27,444 nt of DNA from positions 81,477 to 108,920 of the forward strand of contig KB445818.1 in NCBI GenBank assembly GCA_000320605.2. The letters run 5' to 3'. Made by a program: the position numbers and the translations under genes. How positions within the stretch are numbered: position 1 is the stretch's first letter; each line of letters begins with the position of its first letter. Below are positions 9,125 through 19,070 of the stretch, piece after piece. This stretch comes from Gelatoporia subvermispora B. Lineage: Eukaryota; Basidiomycota; Agaricomycetes; Polyporales; Gelatoporiaceae. The notes under the pieces were generated by a model. That model was not told where the DNA came from. It saw only the letters and a list, made by a program, of their open reading frames with translations, and did not search any database.

Positions 9125-10389
9125 ATGTTCACGTCTACGCTCGCTCTCTTCTCTCTCGGGCTCTTGACGACGTCCGTCTCTGCTTTCGATCTCTCGAAGA
9201 AGGACAACCTTGCTGTGTGAGTACCATTCGCACTGCGCAATGGCCACTGTGATGCTGATCAGGTGGCACATCAGCTACTGGGGACAGGATGGCGCCGGTA
9301 ACCAACAGAGTCTCTCGTATTACTGCGAGGACGACACAATCGACATGATTCCGATCGCGTTCCTGTACGACTTCTGGGGCCCGGGCGACCTGCCGGAGAT
9401 CGACCTTTCCAACGTGAGTCCCCACCTCATCGCGTGGCCACTCCACACTTCCTCAAATTGCGACTGACGCTGGCGCCGAAATAGATTTGCGGCTCTTGGA
9501 ACCCCTTCCCCGGCACGTCGCTCGCGAACTGCCAGTCCATGGCAGACGACATCAAGACGTGCCAGGCCAAGGGCAAGGCCGTGACGATCTCGCTCGGTGG
9601 CGCGACCGGCGTCGTTGGCTTCTCGTCCGACTCTGCGGCTGAGGCTCTCGCGGACAGGGTCTGGAACTTGTTCCTCGGTGGCTCGAGCAGCACGCGCCCC
9701 TTCGGCGACGCCGTGCTCGACGGGTAAGTTTGCTGCGCTTCTAGCTGCGGTGGCACGTGCTCACGTGACCTATGGTACGATAGTGTTGATCTTGACATCG
9801 AGTCCGGCACGCCCGCGCACTACGCTGCATTTGTGAACCGCATCAAGTCGCACGCGGATGGCGCGTCCAAGCAGTACTACGTCACCGCCGCGCCGCAGTG
9901 CCCGTACCCCGACGCATACATCGGCGCCGCGCTCAACGAGGCGCCGTTCGACGCGGTCTTTGTCCAGTTCTACAACAACTACTGCGGCCTGAACGCGCCG
10001 TCCGAGTACAACATGGCCACGTGGGACAACTGGGCGAAGACCGAGTCCGCGAACAAGGACGTGAAGGTGTACATCGGCGCCCCTGGCTCGGCCGCCTCGG
10101 CGGGCTCGGGCTACGTCAACTCGGCTACCCTTGCGGGCTTTGCGAAGGAGGCGCAGGAGAAGTACTCTTCCTTCGGCGGTGTCATGCTCTGGGATGCCTC
10201 CACCGCGCACAGTGAGTAGTCTTCACCCTCGCCGAGACTCGATCCGGTCCTGATTATGTATCTGCAGCCAACAACCGGTTCGACTCCCAAGTCAAGAACG
10301 CCATCACCGCCTCCGCGCAGTCGCGCCGCCGCGACGTGGACGCGGACGACTACACGCCCTCCTCCAACTCACGCGTATTCCGCTTCTAA
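9125..10389 (+). CDS. Secreted GH18 chitinase, class III (hevamine-like)
   Basis: Five exons (9125-9216, 9263-9413, 9485-9723, 9784-10211, 10268-10389) give 343 residues; introns are 46-71 nt with GT...AG ends. The product hydrolyses beta-1,4 bonds of chitin, in the wall or outside the cell. A signal peptide (MFTSTLALFSLGLLTTSVSA) precedes the first TIM-barrel strand (VWHISYWGQDG). The substrate strand SLGGATG and the catalytic motif DGVDLDIE follow; by residue count D160, D163, D165 and the proton donor E167 are present, the motif being assembled across the third intron. Later barrel strands FVQFYNNYCG, VYIGAPGS and VMLWDAS fit the class III fold. After the barrel a short Arg/Asp-rich tail (SRRRDVDADD) ends the protein with no carbohydrate-binding module. 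Roles in wall remodelling, autolysis or nutrition are all possible. Confidence 0.93.
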
Positions 10390-11147
10390 TCCCCTTCCGC
10401 CCTTAATCCTCTAACTTATTTCGTTTTTTACGCTGGGTCTCATCGCTGGATCGTTCGCTCTTTCTGCTGTTATGGGCTACGTGTTGTACACATAGGACCC
10501 CCGGTGGGTCTTGGGTCACCGTCTTTGGGCTGTGCTAGTATCACATCTCTATCGCGCGCGTTGAGCGGCCTCAGGGAGGCGCTCCAGGTTAATGTATAGA
10601 ATATGTGTAGCAACAGCGTACCTGTAGCATATCGCCACGCTCTTTACGACACTTATAGATGATGCAGTGCATTCAGACTCGTATTTTCGTTGGTGTGATG
10701 CGCGTGATATACCGGGCGGATTGAGTTCTTAGAAAATTGACTGAGACGCTGCTTCGAGCCGTACTTCCGGAAGACGCGGAGGTGGTACCCTTCAGGATGT
10801 TCCAGACCTTGGTCTGATACATTCCTAAGAGTATTAACCGGGCAGCAACGCCACTAATTCGTGCTACTGTCATAAGGTCAACGCCATAGCGGTCACCCGA
10901 TCCCCTTGGTCCGACTCAAAGCACCACTGGGCATCACATGCGTTAGAATGCTGACCGAGGTCCGCTTCAGCGTCGCTGGGACGCCAGATGTCGGTGGAGT
11001 CGTTACACGAACTACGGTAGCCGTCAATGCATCCATTCGTCAGGGCTTTACATCTAGATCACAGCGTCCAATAATACCCATAAACAGTGAGTTGCGTGTT
11101 GTGTGTGATAGCAAATAGTATGTGCGAGTGGTCAGCCAGGCAATAAA
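10390..11147. other. Convergent region between chitinase and IDO; no gene seen
   Basis: Both neighbours end into this 758-base stretch. Short ORFs (10673-10873 minus, 10906-11118 plus) have no recognisable content. Presumed 3' UTRs and spacer. Confidence 0.4.
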
Positions 11148-12669
11148 CTACGACGAGTCCTCCTTCTCGCGCAACAAGGCTCCAGCCGTCTGGTCCCTAA
11201 CGCCCTGGACGAACTTGAACGCATCCGTCCCTCCCGTGCCAACCGTGCTCCCAGCCGGGCCTGCTGCCCTGCGGGACGGGCTAAGGATGTACAAGGCCAC
11301 GATCTTGACGTGCATGTCTCGGAACTCCTTGAGCGCAATGAGCGCGGCATTGTACGCCTCGCGCAGCGGGGCATTGTCGCTGTTCTCCACGAGCGTTCGC
11401 AGCGGGCGCGGGCTGGAAGAGAGGTGTCGCAGGAAGGCGCGGTGGTGCCGCGGCATGTACGACTGCATGCGCACAAGGAACGGTGTCGCAGGGGCGGACG
11501 GGGCGGAGCTGAACGACGCGGTCGACGCAGGCGGGGGCGGGGCCGGCTCTGGTGCAGGCGCAGCGGCGGGGGGCTTGGTCCCCGCGCGCGCGAGGGGGAA
11601 GTTCGTGTGCGAGTAGCGGTCGACGCCGAGGAAGACGTCGAGCGCATGTATGAGCGAGCTCTGCCCGGCGCTCGGGCCCGAGAGCTCCGGGGGGTACTTG
11701 AGCGCGGGGTCGCGCTCCATGCCCTCGAAGACCCACCTGCGCTTCTGCGGGTCGGAGTCGGCGCCTTTGAACCACGGGCGGATCTCGTCGTAGAAGACGC
11801 GCGGGTCGCACCCCTCGCGCACGGCGCCCAGGATGCGCGTGAGCTCGCCGATGACGCGCGCGAGGTCGTGCAGCAGTGCGGTGATGCGGCGGAGGGCCGT
11901 CGCGTCGCCGATGAAGGCCTCGTCCATCATTGCCCGCATGAGCCCGAGCGCGTGCACCCCGCGCAGCTCGATGCGCGCAGAGGAAAGGTAGAACTCTTCT
12001 TCGTCGCGCGTGCCGGTGAAGAGCGTCAGGCACCGGAGGTTGTCGAGCGCGGGGACGGGCGGCCGGAAGCTGTCAGGTGGGGGAGGCACGCGGAAGGCCC
12101 AGTTGTATAGAACGTCGTCAGAGTAGGTGAGAACGGGTGGGAGCTGCAGTTGGGACGAGACTTGCAGAAGGGGGAGCGTGACGGGAGGGGGGATGCGGAT
12201 TTCCGGGGCAGAAAGGGGTATCGTGTGCACGTAAAAATGCATAACCCATGCAAGGACATGGTGCGCGCGGCGCAGAAGGAATTCAGAAGCACTGAGCCCT
12301 TCGGTGGAGAGGATAGGCAGCTGAGCGAGGGTCCATCAGCATGGCTAAACGTGTGAGATTGACTTGAGAAGTACTCACTTCGCGAACGCGGGCTCGCCAT
12401 CGTTCGGCCCGGGCAGCATCATCATCTGTCAGCCCATCTTTAGATGCGACCTGCAGGTTGCTCGTCAAGGCCTCGTCCAGTGCGGCCTCCCATGGCTCCC
12501 ATTCTGCCGGCAGACGGGTTAGCGGGGGTTGGGGTGGCATAAAACCGGTGCGGGGGTCGACATCGAAATCGTGGGCGGCGACGGTCGACGTGTCGGGCCT
12601 GCCGAGCATAGGAAACCCATGGTCGGGTCGCGGTAGCGCGAGGAAATGGTCTGGGGGAAGGGGATTCAT
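11148..12669 (-). CDS. BNA2: Indoleamine 2,3-dioxygenase
   Basis: Two exons on the minus strand, 12669-12379 and 12320-11148, joined across a 58-nt intron (GTGAGT...CTCAG), give 487 residues. The haem enzyme opens the indole ring of tryptophan to N-formylkynurenine, the first step of the kynurenine route to NAD. Family blocks are in order: LPILSTEGLSASEFLLRRAH across the exon start, RCLTLFTGTRDEEEFYLSSA (about 194-213), SGPSAGQSS (311-319), a long helix ending EFRDMHVKIVALYI with the proximal haem ligand His434, and the GTGGT loop (458-462). An Ala/Pro-rich insert of about 35 residues (341-376) lies before the FLVRMQSYMP helix and should be a surface loop. The start is the first ATG; the frame upstream has no ATG. 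The intron must use the later CAG (12321-12323), since an earlier TAG acceptor leaves a stop in frame. Confidence 0.94.
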
Positions 12670-13740
12670 GTCTGGCGTGATGGTCGAATTCAGAACAAGC
12701 CGGGACGGCGGTCCAAAAAGCAATCAGCCCAGCGCGCGGGTAGTCGTCTGTTGTGCGCGGCAGGTGAAGGTGTGTTGGTCAGGAGACAAGAGTCGTGGGG
12801 TATTTAGACGGGGCGCGTTGGAGGCGACGGTGGCGGGCCCGGAGCATAGTGGCTGAAGTCCAGACTGGCTGAAAAAGATTGATGACCAGAATAGTAATCT
12901 AGCCGAGCCGTGCGCTGCCGATCTCGCGCAGTGTGAGCTGCGATTAGCCCGCTCTGTCGTCATTGCGCTTCCTCTTCCTTTGGGATCTCTCTGCTTCCAG
13001 TCCGGCGGTTCTTCTGGCACACATGCGAGAATGCTGACTGAGGTCATCCAACTCTGTTCCTAAGGCTGCCGCCGCGCGGTGGCGGTACACCCCTCGTAGC
13101 GCCTCGCGATAAAATCACTCCGCGACGTTCCATTTCAGCGGCAAGCAAAGACAACTCTGTTTTCAAGTTAGGACTACCTGGGACTCACCATCTGTAGCTG
13201 CTCACCGCTGAGATACTGCTCGGATGGTCTGGGAGCATGTTGCTGGGATGGCTTCTGGAATCTCCGCAGCGGCTGACAGACACATCGGGCATCCGAGGTC
13301 CTCGTACTTTCCCCCCTGGATGACTATTATTCGAGATTGCCACCGTGACCGTTTTCACAAGACTTCTCGGAATACTCCAGGACTACGATATCTCCTCGAG
13401 AATGCAAGTTTATATCGCTGATTCGTATGACTCTTGTGACTGCTCACGTCATGGCCGAGCTATGCTGAATGTGTACTGTGGGATGCGACTTTGCGCAGCT
13501 TCGCCAATCTCGGAGGATCCATCGGGGTGTTCGGCGCGACTGTGAATTGAGATGAAGTGAAGGAGATGGGCTCAGCCATCCTGGGAGCGCAGATCTGGCC
13601 ACGTAGTCGTCGGCTCCGGTCTCTGACGCTCACCTGTCTTACCGGTCCGCTGTATCCCCATTCACACGTCTTCGCGGCGGTCCCGACCTCGTCTACACAT
13701 TAGGGCCTCTGCGACTCTCGCCATCTGATAGGCTTACAGG
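12670..13740. promoter_or_regulatory. IDO promoter and gene-poor spacer
   Basis: The first few hundred bases are the upstream region of the IDO gene; a minus-strand CTAAATA near 12797-12803 could act as a weak TATA element. From 13050 to 13740 only unsupported ORFs occur (13224-13421, 13345-13545) and no family could be recognised. Confidence 0.35.
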
Positions 13741-13742
13741 GA

Positions 13743-14330
13743 TGAACGATATAGCTAGGATGACTCATCCTCGAGCGTTGCTGATCATTGGGCCAGTCTA
13801 GTAAGTATCTGTCGCTTAATGATCCCTGTGTCTTACCTAATGTTCAGACCGATTACTCCTCTGCACCCGACACACGAACGCTGTTAAGTATGCAAGTCCA
13901 TCCGACGCGAGAAACTCTCCTGAGGTCACTCACAGGCGTCACTCACAGGCGTCAATATCAAGCCCATGCTCGTTGTGGAGAAGCGGTGCTGATCGTCTTG
14001 CGAAGCGCCACAGGAATCGTCGAACGTACTCTCAACGAGGCCGTCCATGACAGCATCATCGTGGATGATGCAAAGTTTGACCCAGCTCATCGTCATTGTC
14101 GCCGTACGTATGATTGTCCATGAGTCTGTTGTTGCCATGTTCATGGGATTATCTTAGGAGGCTTCACTAAATATACTCCGACGTCGAGAAGCCGAGGAAC
14201 AAGCCGGGAGCCTCTCGGATGAGCTGGAAGTGCAGGGACGCACTATGCACCCGCATGGCATCTTGTTGATATGTGCACATGTCACCTTATGGCCGCTTTG
14301 TCAAGAAGTCGGGTAAGCAGCGGTCTCGGG
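13743..14330 (+). pseudogene. Decayed fragment of a paralogue of the helical-bundle/pseudokinase gene
   Basis: DNA at 13991-14007 (GATCGTCTTGCGAAGCGC region) nearly matches exon 2 of the gene at 14808, which encodes ADRLAKR followed by an amphipathic helix. Reading on, but only after a frame change, gives RATGIVERTLNEAVHDSI and then a segment rich in Asp and Leu that ends at a GTACGT donor, as the intact exon does. A further segment after an acceptor near 14157 (EASLNILRRREAEEQAGSL) resembles a third helical exon. Upstream, 13743-13800 may be a worn first exon. A 13-bp tandem duplication at 13925-13950 is in the fragment. No kinase-like part follows. The boundaries are approximate. Confidence 0.5.
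13925..13950. repeat. 13-bp tandem duplication
   Basis: GTCACTCACAGGC occurs twice head to tail (13925-13937 and 13938-13950). Thirteen is not a multiple of three, so in a coding exon it would shift the frame; it fits the view that the surrounding fragment is dead. Confidence 0.8.
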
Positions 14331-14807
14331 GTGCGCAACGTTGTCGTCGTTGACCTCAGATGCAGAACGACCACTGACTGTGCAGTCGACAGTGCTACGT
14401 TCTCCTGAAATACAGATACTATGGTGTATAGAACTTGTACCATGGAATGTGGTGTGCTATCGACATCTCCCGACACAGCCCGTGAGAACTACGACTTCAG
14501 GGATCCAATAGCCTTCGAATATGCGATGGTTTAGTTCTCCTGAGGGTGTATCCAGTTCAGTGACACCATGCCCCGGAGCCTACTGACTGTATCGCCTCAA
14601 ACTGCTCATTTGATTCTTGTGTATGATGTTACAGTCTGTCAGAAACTCGTAGTGTGTCGCGCGCATAGTCGACAAAATGCACAGTCCAAAAAAGGTATAC
14701 ACCATGCATAGTAGGCAGATCCTGTGCCTTGACGCTGCCTCACTACAGAATTGGCGTCTGCGGCTAAGTCTCTTTGCATCACTACCGCTCACCAGTACCA
14801 CTGAACA
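14331..14807. other. Spacer upstream of the pseudokinase gene
   Basis: No coding signal recognised between the paralogue fragment and the ATG at 14808. It should contain the promoter of the downstream gene; no TATA box is evident. Confidence 0.35.
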
Positions 14808-17579
14808 ATGCCGACCAGAGAAACCAGAATTGCAGATGACGTTCTTGCTAATTCGATCACCATCCTCGAGACGCTCAACCAAGTCTCCAGTGCTGCGGGC
14901 GTGGTGCCTCTCGTTGGCGCCATTATCGCAACTTGCGTGACCGTCTTACAAACTATTGAGGTGCGGCCTCTGCATGATCTCCCCAACCATTTAATTCAAC
15001 CAGAGAGAGCCAGAAGGTCAAATCCATCCGAGATCGCGCCGATCGTCTTGCAAAGCGCATCACCGGGCTGGCAGAACACATCGAACACACGATCCGTAGC
15101 GACACCGATGCGGCTGATGCAAGTCTTGAGACCAATCTACTCATGCTACTACAGTACGGAACACCATAATCGTGCTCAGTATCGCTGTCTAACATGCCAT
15201 TTCTCACAGGACGCTTGAGCGCATCAACCGGGATATCACCAAACTACGTACGAAAAAAGGATTCAAGCTATTTCTGCAGCAAGCCAGTCTCAATGACCAG
15301 CTTGATGATATCGTTGATAATTTGGACACCGCATGGCGTTCCTTTGACGTACGTACTCTACTCACTCTATCTCTCTCGTGCATGTGTGGTTCAGATATTG
15401 TCTCCCAGACCTGCTGCCTCATACGTCTACAGCAGAAAATGAACCACCAGGCTCAGGATCAACAACGACAAGCCATATACGATGACAGGCAGGTCAGTAC
15501 CATCTGTCCATTACATCCCAGATATGACCTCATAGCATAGACCAGTACCGATTGTTTCGTCCTTCCGATATACGTCTCCGAGAAGTGAGCAAGCCATGGA
15601 ACGTATCAGGTATTGCCTACGGTGAAGAGTGGAGTGGTGAATGGGAGGGCCGGGCTGTCGCAGTACGCATCATCAGGGGCGAGTTAAGCTCGGACGTGAG
15701 TCATTCGTACTATGTATGGATCCATGCAGTCGTCTACTGATTTATTATAAATATAGGTTTCTACAGCACTCATTTGTAGAAGCTCTCCCCGAACGTGAGC
15801 TCTTGATATTCACATATTCACATTGAAAGAATGACTCTTCCCTGTATCAGGTATCACCCTTACGTTGCTCAGATACTTGGCTATTCCCATCCTGATATCC
15901 CGGAGAGATTTTATGTTCTAGAATCTGGTAACGATCAAACAAATCGTCTGGTACACAAACGCTAAATTTCCACAGGATCTGTCCCGCTGGCGCAATGCTA
16001 TGCCATCGCCGATGTAAGAACAAGACTTATCGTCTGGCTTCAGATGGTTCGTTCAATTGTGCTACTCGCATTGCCACATCTATAATGGTTTCCAGATGCT
16101 CGATCATCAGGTATCTCAAGCTACAGATCAATCTGCTTGTGATCCTAAGCTACATCACATAGACAGCCCGGCGTGATGTATTGCAGCTGCCCCCGCAGAC
16201 CTCGTACCACGTCAGTCCTGGTTCCGACATAGTATAAGATTACTTACATAACTCTCGAAACGGGAACGTTTCATATCAGGATTGCGACGAACAGATGTGC
16301 TTACAGACAGCCTCTCTCAATGCTAATGGAAGGCTCCTATTAGCTATGGAGGATCTCGTCGGTGGATCCTCTGCGTGTATGTGGACATCATGGGTTGACC
16401 ACTTCGATCCTGTAAGTATCGTCAATAGTCTATCATTTCGTCCCCCTTTGCTTACCAAACGCTTTAGCATTTGCAAAATGACCGCGACATATACTACGTC
16501 CCATACGATGACAAAGTTGTGGAAGAGATGATGTCCTCCCTAACATATGAAAGACACAGCAACATGATCTTTGATTGGTCATCTCTAGGGAGCTTCGGTA
16601 TCTTGGATAATCATCCTGCCGTCGGCGACTATGGATTTATCACCGCTTTTGATGAGTTTGTGCGCCTCGGAAACATTATGGATCTGGTGCTTGGCGACCG
16701 GCGGTTGTCGGAAGGCTTGGTTAAGATTCAACACCGCATATTTCCAGATGAAGAGAGTGAAATGACGGATGGAATACCACGAATTCTTCAGTACGTCATC
16801 CGATGATCTTATGGTCTACGTACCATACATATGAATTCTCCGCAGCATTGAGCTGGACGACACTCCGATGCATGGAATGTATTATACTCATGTGCTTGGT
16901 AGCGTGTCGCTCAAAGATTGGTGCATGTTGGCCTGGTGGGATCAAATGGACAGTATCGCACGAGAACACCGGCTTCCAATCCACGAATTGGTAGTTAGTA
17001 AGTTCGCTCCGTTTGTGCTTTCTTGAAGACGTCTGACAGTGAGCTATGGTAGTTAACGAGCACCAACTATTTGCATCTCTGTATACTCTTCCAGACATCA
17101 TGACTCCAACGTGTCCGGAGGACACTATCGGGCTCGTTGCTGATAGGATTACAAGCCCAGAAAACGTCTCCACTCCAGCTTCACAATTACCAGCAGTCTT
17201 CGAGGAGCCCTCATTATGTATGGGTATGTTCACAAGAATATCTGGCAGCTTCATCTATGTCTTATATGACTGCAAGGATGTATGGATGTGTATTTTCATC
17301 GCACCCTCAGCGACGAGGATCTCGGCCGAGGACCAGCTGACTTGTGGGGATACTTTTCAGACGACCCGGAGCCTATTCCAGAGCCTTCGCCCAATTTTGA
17401 GGTACCGGGCTTTCTGACTGAATGCAGGTGAGCGGCAAGAGATTAGATGTTATGCTATGATTTGATCGAGTTTTAGTTCGCGAGCGAAGTGGCACAGACT
17501 AACAGCTCTGGAAGCTGAGTTATATCTATGTCTGAAACGACAAACGAAATCCAGAAGGTCTAAGTCTACGGGGAGCTGA
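14808..17579 (+). CDS. MLKL-like protein: N-terminal helical bundle plus pseudokinase
   Basis: Sixteen exons (14808-14960, 15014-15153, 15210-15348, 15409-15492, 15546-15695, 15757-15794, 15851-15927, 15976-16046, 16096-16110, 16163-16210, 16280-16411, 16468-16790, 16846-16997, 17053-17223, 17277-17427, 17477-17579) sum to 1947 nt and 648 residues with every phase closing. Residues 1-144 form amphipathic helices (ITILETLNQVSSAAGVVPLV, ADRLAKRITGLAEHI, FKLFLQQASLNDQLDDIVDN) resembling the MLKL N-terminal/HeLo-like bundle of fungal cell-death proteins. From 173 a kinase N-lobe is recognisable (YGEEWSGEWEGRAVAVRIIR, YHPYVAQILGY, ERFYVLESG), but the VAIK lysine is Arg213, no HRD is present, and the DFG position appears as MEDL in LNANGRLLLAMEDL. 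It is therefore a predicted pseudokinase. The C-terminal 300 residues are unassigned. Exon 8 could instead end at the stronger donor at 16014 (637 residues). Exon 9 is only 15 nt. Confidence 0.65.
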
Positions 17580-17694
17580 TAAACTACAAGTGAGCCGCAA
17601 GATTACCCTGCTATGCTACCTTATAGATTGACATATGACTATTAGACACCTCGAAGATATCATCCAATATCTGAGGCGTAGCGTATCCCACTAA
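17565..17694 (+). pseudogene. Apparent lost C-terminus of the pseudokinase gene
   Basis: In a frame different from the annotated last exon, 17564-17589 reads VYGELINYK, with a clean intron (17590-17645, GTGAGC...TTAG) splitting the Lys codon. An exon reading HLEDIIQYLRRSVSH then stops at 17692-17694. The protein-like helix and the perfect splice phase suggest this was the original C-terminus, cut off by an indel around 17550-17563; the current frame ends with a basic tail (KRQTKSRRSKSTGS). Alternative splicing or an assembly error could also explain it. Confidence 0.45.
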
Positions 17695-18445
17695 GGGTGA
17701 ATGGCAGTCGTGATGGTTCCAACGACCAATATCTCCTGAGAGATCTCACCTTACCTTCTTACTCGCGATGTTAACCTGAATGGACTTTGTGGACGCACAT
17801 AGAAATCTACGCTGAATGTAGTACTCAAATGGCGTTAACCATAAAAGGAGTCCTTAGAACGACTGCAGTCCCGTGCTTTGACTTTGCTTCGCGACTTCGT
17901 TTGCCATGTGGGACATGCGTGATCCAGTCCGACACCGTCATGGCCACTGAGAGCGGCAGAATTGCGTCTCGGCCCCTAGCCATTCGATCGTCGTCCTCGA
18001 GATACGTCACCCAGTGCCTGTCTTGTCGGCACCATCATCGGGAGCCGCATGAGTCCACTACGAGCAAGCGAGGTCATGTATCCGTGCTACTCATGCACTG
18101 GCGTCCTAAACGCGGACACTGCATAACGTAAAAATATGTCGGTGCTTGAAACACTGCATCGCGGCCATCCGACGATCAGCAAAGCAATAAAATGCCGAGT
18201 TTATGTCTCGAACAGAAGGCTTCAAGACTCGATGCGTCACTGTCAGCCTCGGCACGCCACCTCATTCCGAAGAATCCCCCGGTTCTCTCTCCTAAAGCGT
18301 GAAACATGGCAAGAGATCCAATTAAAATTGTATGAAACCTTCGTGAAGCACTATGCAGAGGCAATTACAAGCGAAACGCTCCAGTCAAATAGATTCCCGT
18401 CGATGGGTCCAATGACATAGCCGGAGGAACAAGGGTGGACACCGC
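17695..18445. other. No recognisable gene
   Basis: Frames at 17787-18131 and 18136-18420 (plus) and 17825-18010 (minus) are open but have no motif I can name. They overlap on opposite strands, so at least some are chance. Confidence 0.35.
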
Positions 18446-18852
18446 TCAGTTGATCGTGAACTGGTTAGACTGCGCGAGAATAGTGTCCATATGGTATGCG
18501 TCCTTGACGAGGTTGACTTGGTATCCATTACCGGGCGTCAAGCCACCGCTAGGTGAGTTCACGGTGGCGCTGCCCTGGTTGCCCGTGACAAACCCTGCGA
18601 GGACCTGTTGGGTGGGTGGGTAGTGGTTCTATTCGTGATTTTGTCACGGACGTCAGTGTAAGCTGCAAGAAACACGGGGCGACGCACCTGGTTGCTGAGG
18701 ACGATGGTGAAGTTCTGCGGGTCGGTGTTGACCATGATCCAGGATACTGTGTTGGGACCGTTGGCAGTCCAAATGGTGTCGTTGGTGGGGTACGTGACGG
18801 TGTAGGCAGAGGCCGATGCGGCGAGAACGAGGGCGACGGCAAAGGAGCGCAT
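18446..18852 (-). CDS. Small secreted Kre9/Knh1-domain protein
   Basis: Two exons on the minus strand, 18852-18688 and 18604-18446, with an 83-nt intron (GTGCGT...AACAG), give 107 residues. A signal peptide (MRSFAVALVLAASASA) precedes YTVTYPTNDTIWTANGPNTV and SWIMVNTDPQNFTIVLSNQ. The second exon reads VLAGFVTGNQGSATVNSPSG, then GYQVNLVKDAYHMDTILAQS and NQFTIN. This is the beta-sandwich domain shared by yeast Kre9/Knh1 and the fungal Ser-Thr-rich GPI-anchored family (Pfam Kre9/KNH type), linked to beta-1,6-glucan assembly in yeast. The usual Ser/Thr-rich tail and GPI signal are absent: the protein stops at the end of the domain and should be free in the wall or medium. No cysteine is present. 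Ligand and exact role are unknown. Confidence 0.85.
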
Positions 18853-19013
18853 GTTGATGAATGTTACCGGAGATCCGAGAGTAGAGAGCTTCTGGGATGC
18901 GTCGAAGGCGGATCGCCGGTGGGAGTAATCCAGCAGGGGGCGAGCTGGTGGTAGAAGCTGAAAATGGGTATTTCGGATACGCAAGCTGTTGTTCGCTCTC
19001 AAATACAAGCTCT

Positions 19014-19070
19014 GGCTGGCTTGCAGGTGGCTGACACCGGACTGCCTGTGTCAGCCACCCTATGCCAGCC
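19014..19070. promoter_or_regulatory. Long interrupted palindrome upstream of the Kre9/Knh1 gene
   Basis: GGTGGCTGACAC (19026-19037) is matched exactly by GTGTCAGCCACC (19048-19059) around a 10-nt centre. An outer pair, GGCTGGC (19014-19020) and GCCAGCC (19064-19070), extends the symmetry with small internal loops. It lies about 160-220 bp before the ATG at 18852 and could be a dimeric transcription-factor site. A minus-strand CATATAGT near 19082-19089 is a possible TATA element farther upstream. Confidence 0.6.

Noticed and set aside
11310..12110. Plus-strand ORF of 266 residues rich in Arg and Glu
   Set aside because: Antisense shadow of the IDO gene, whose own frame carries all family motifs.
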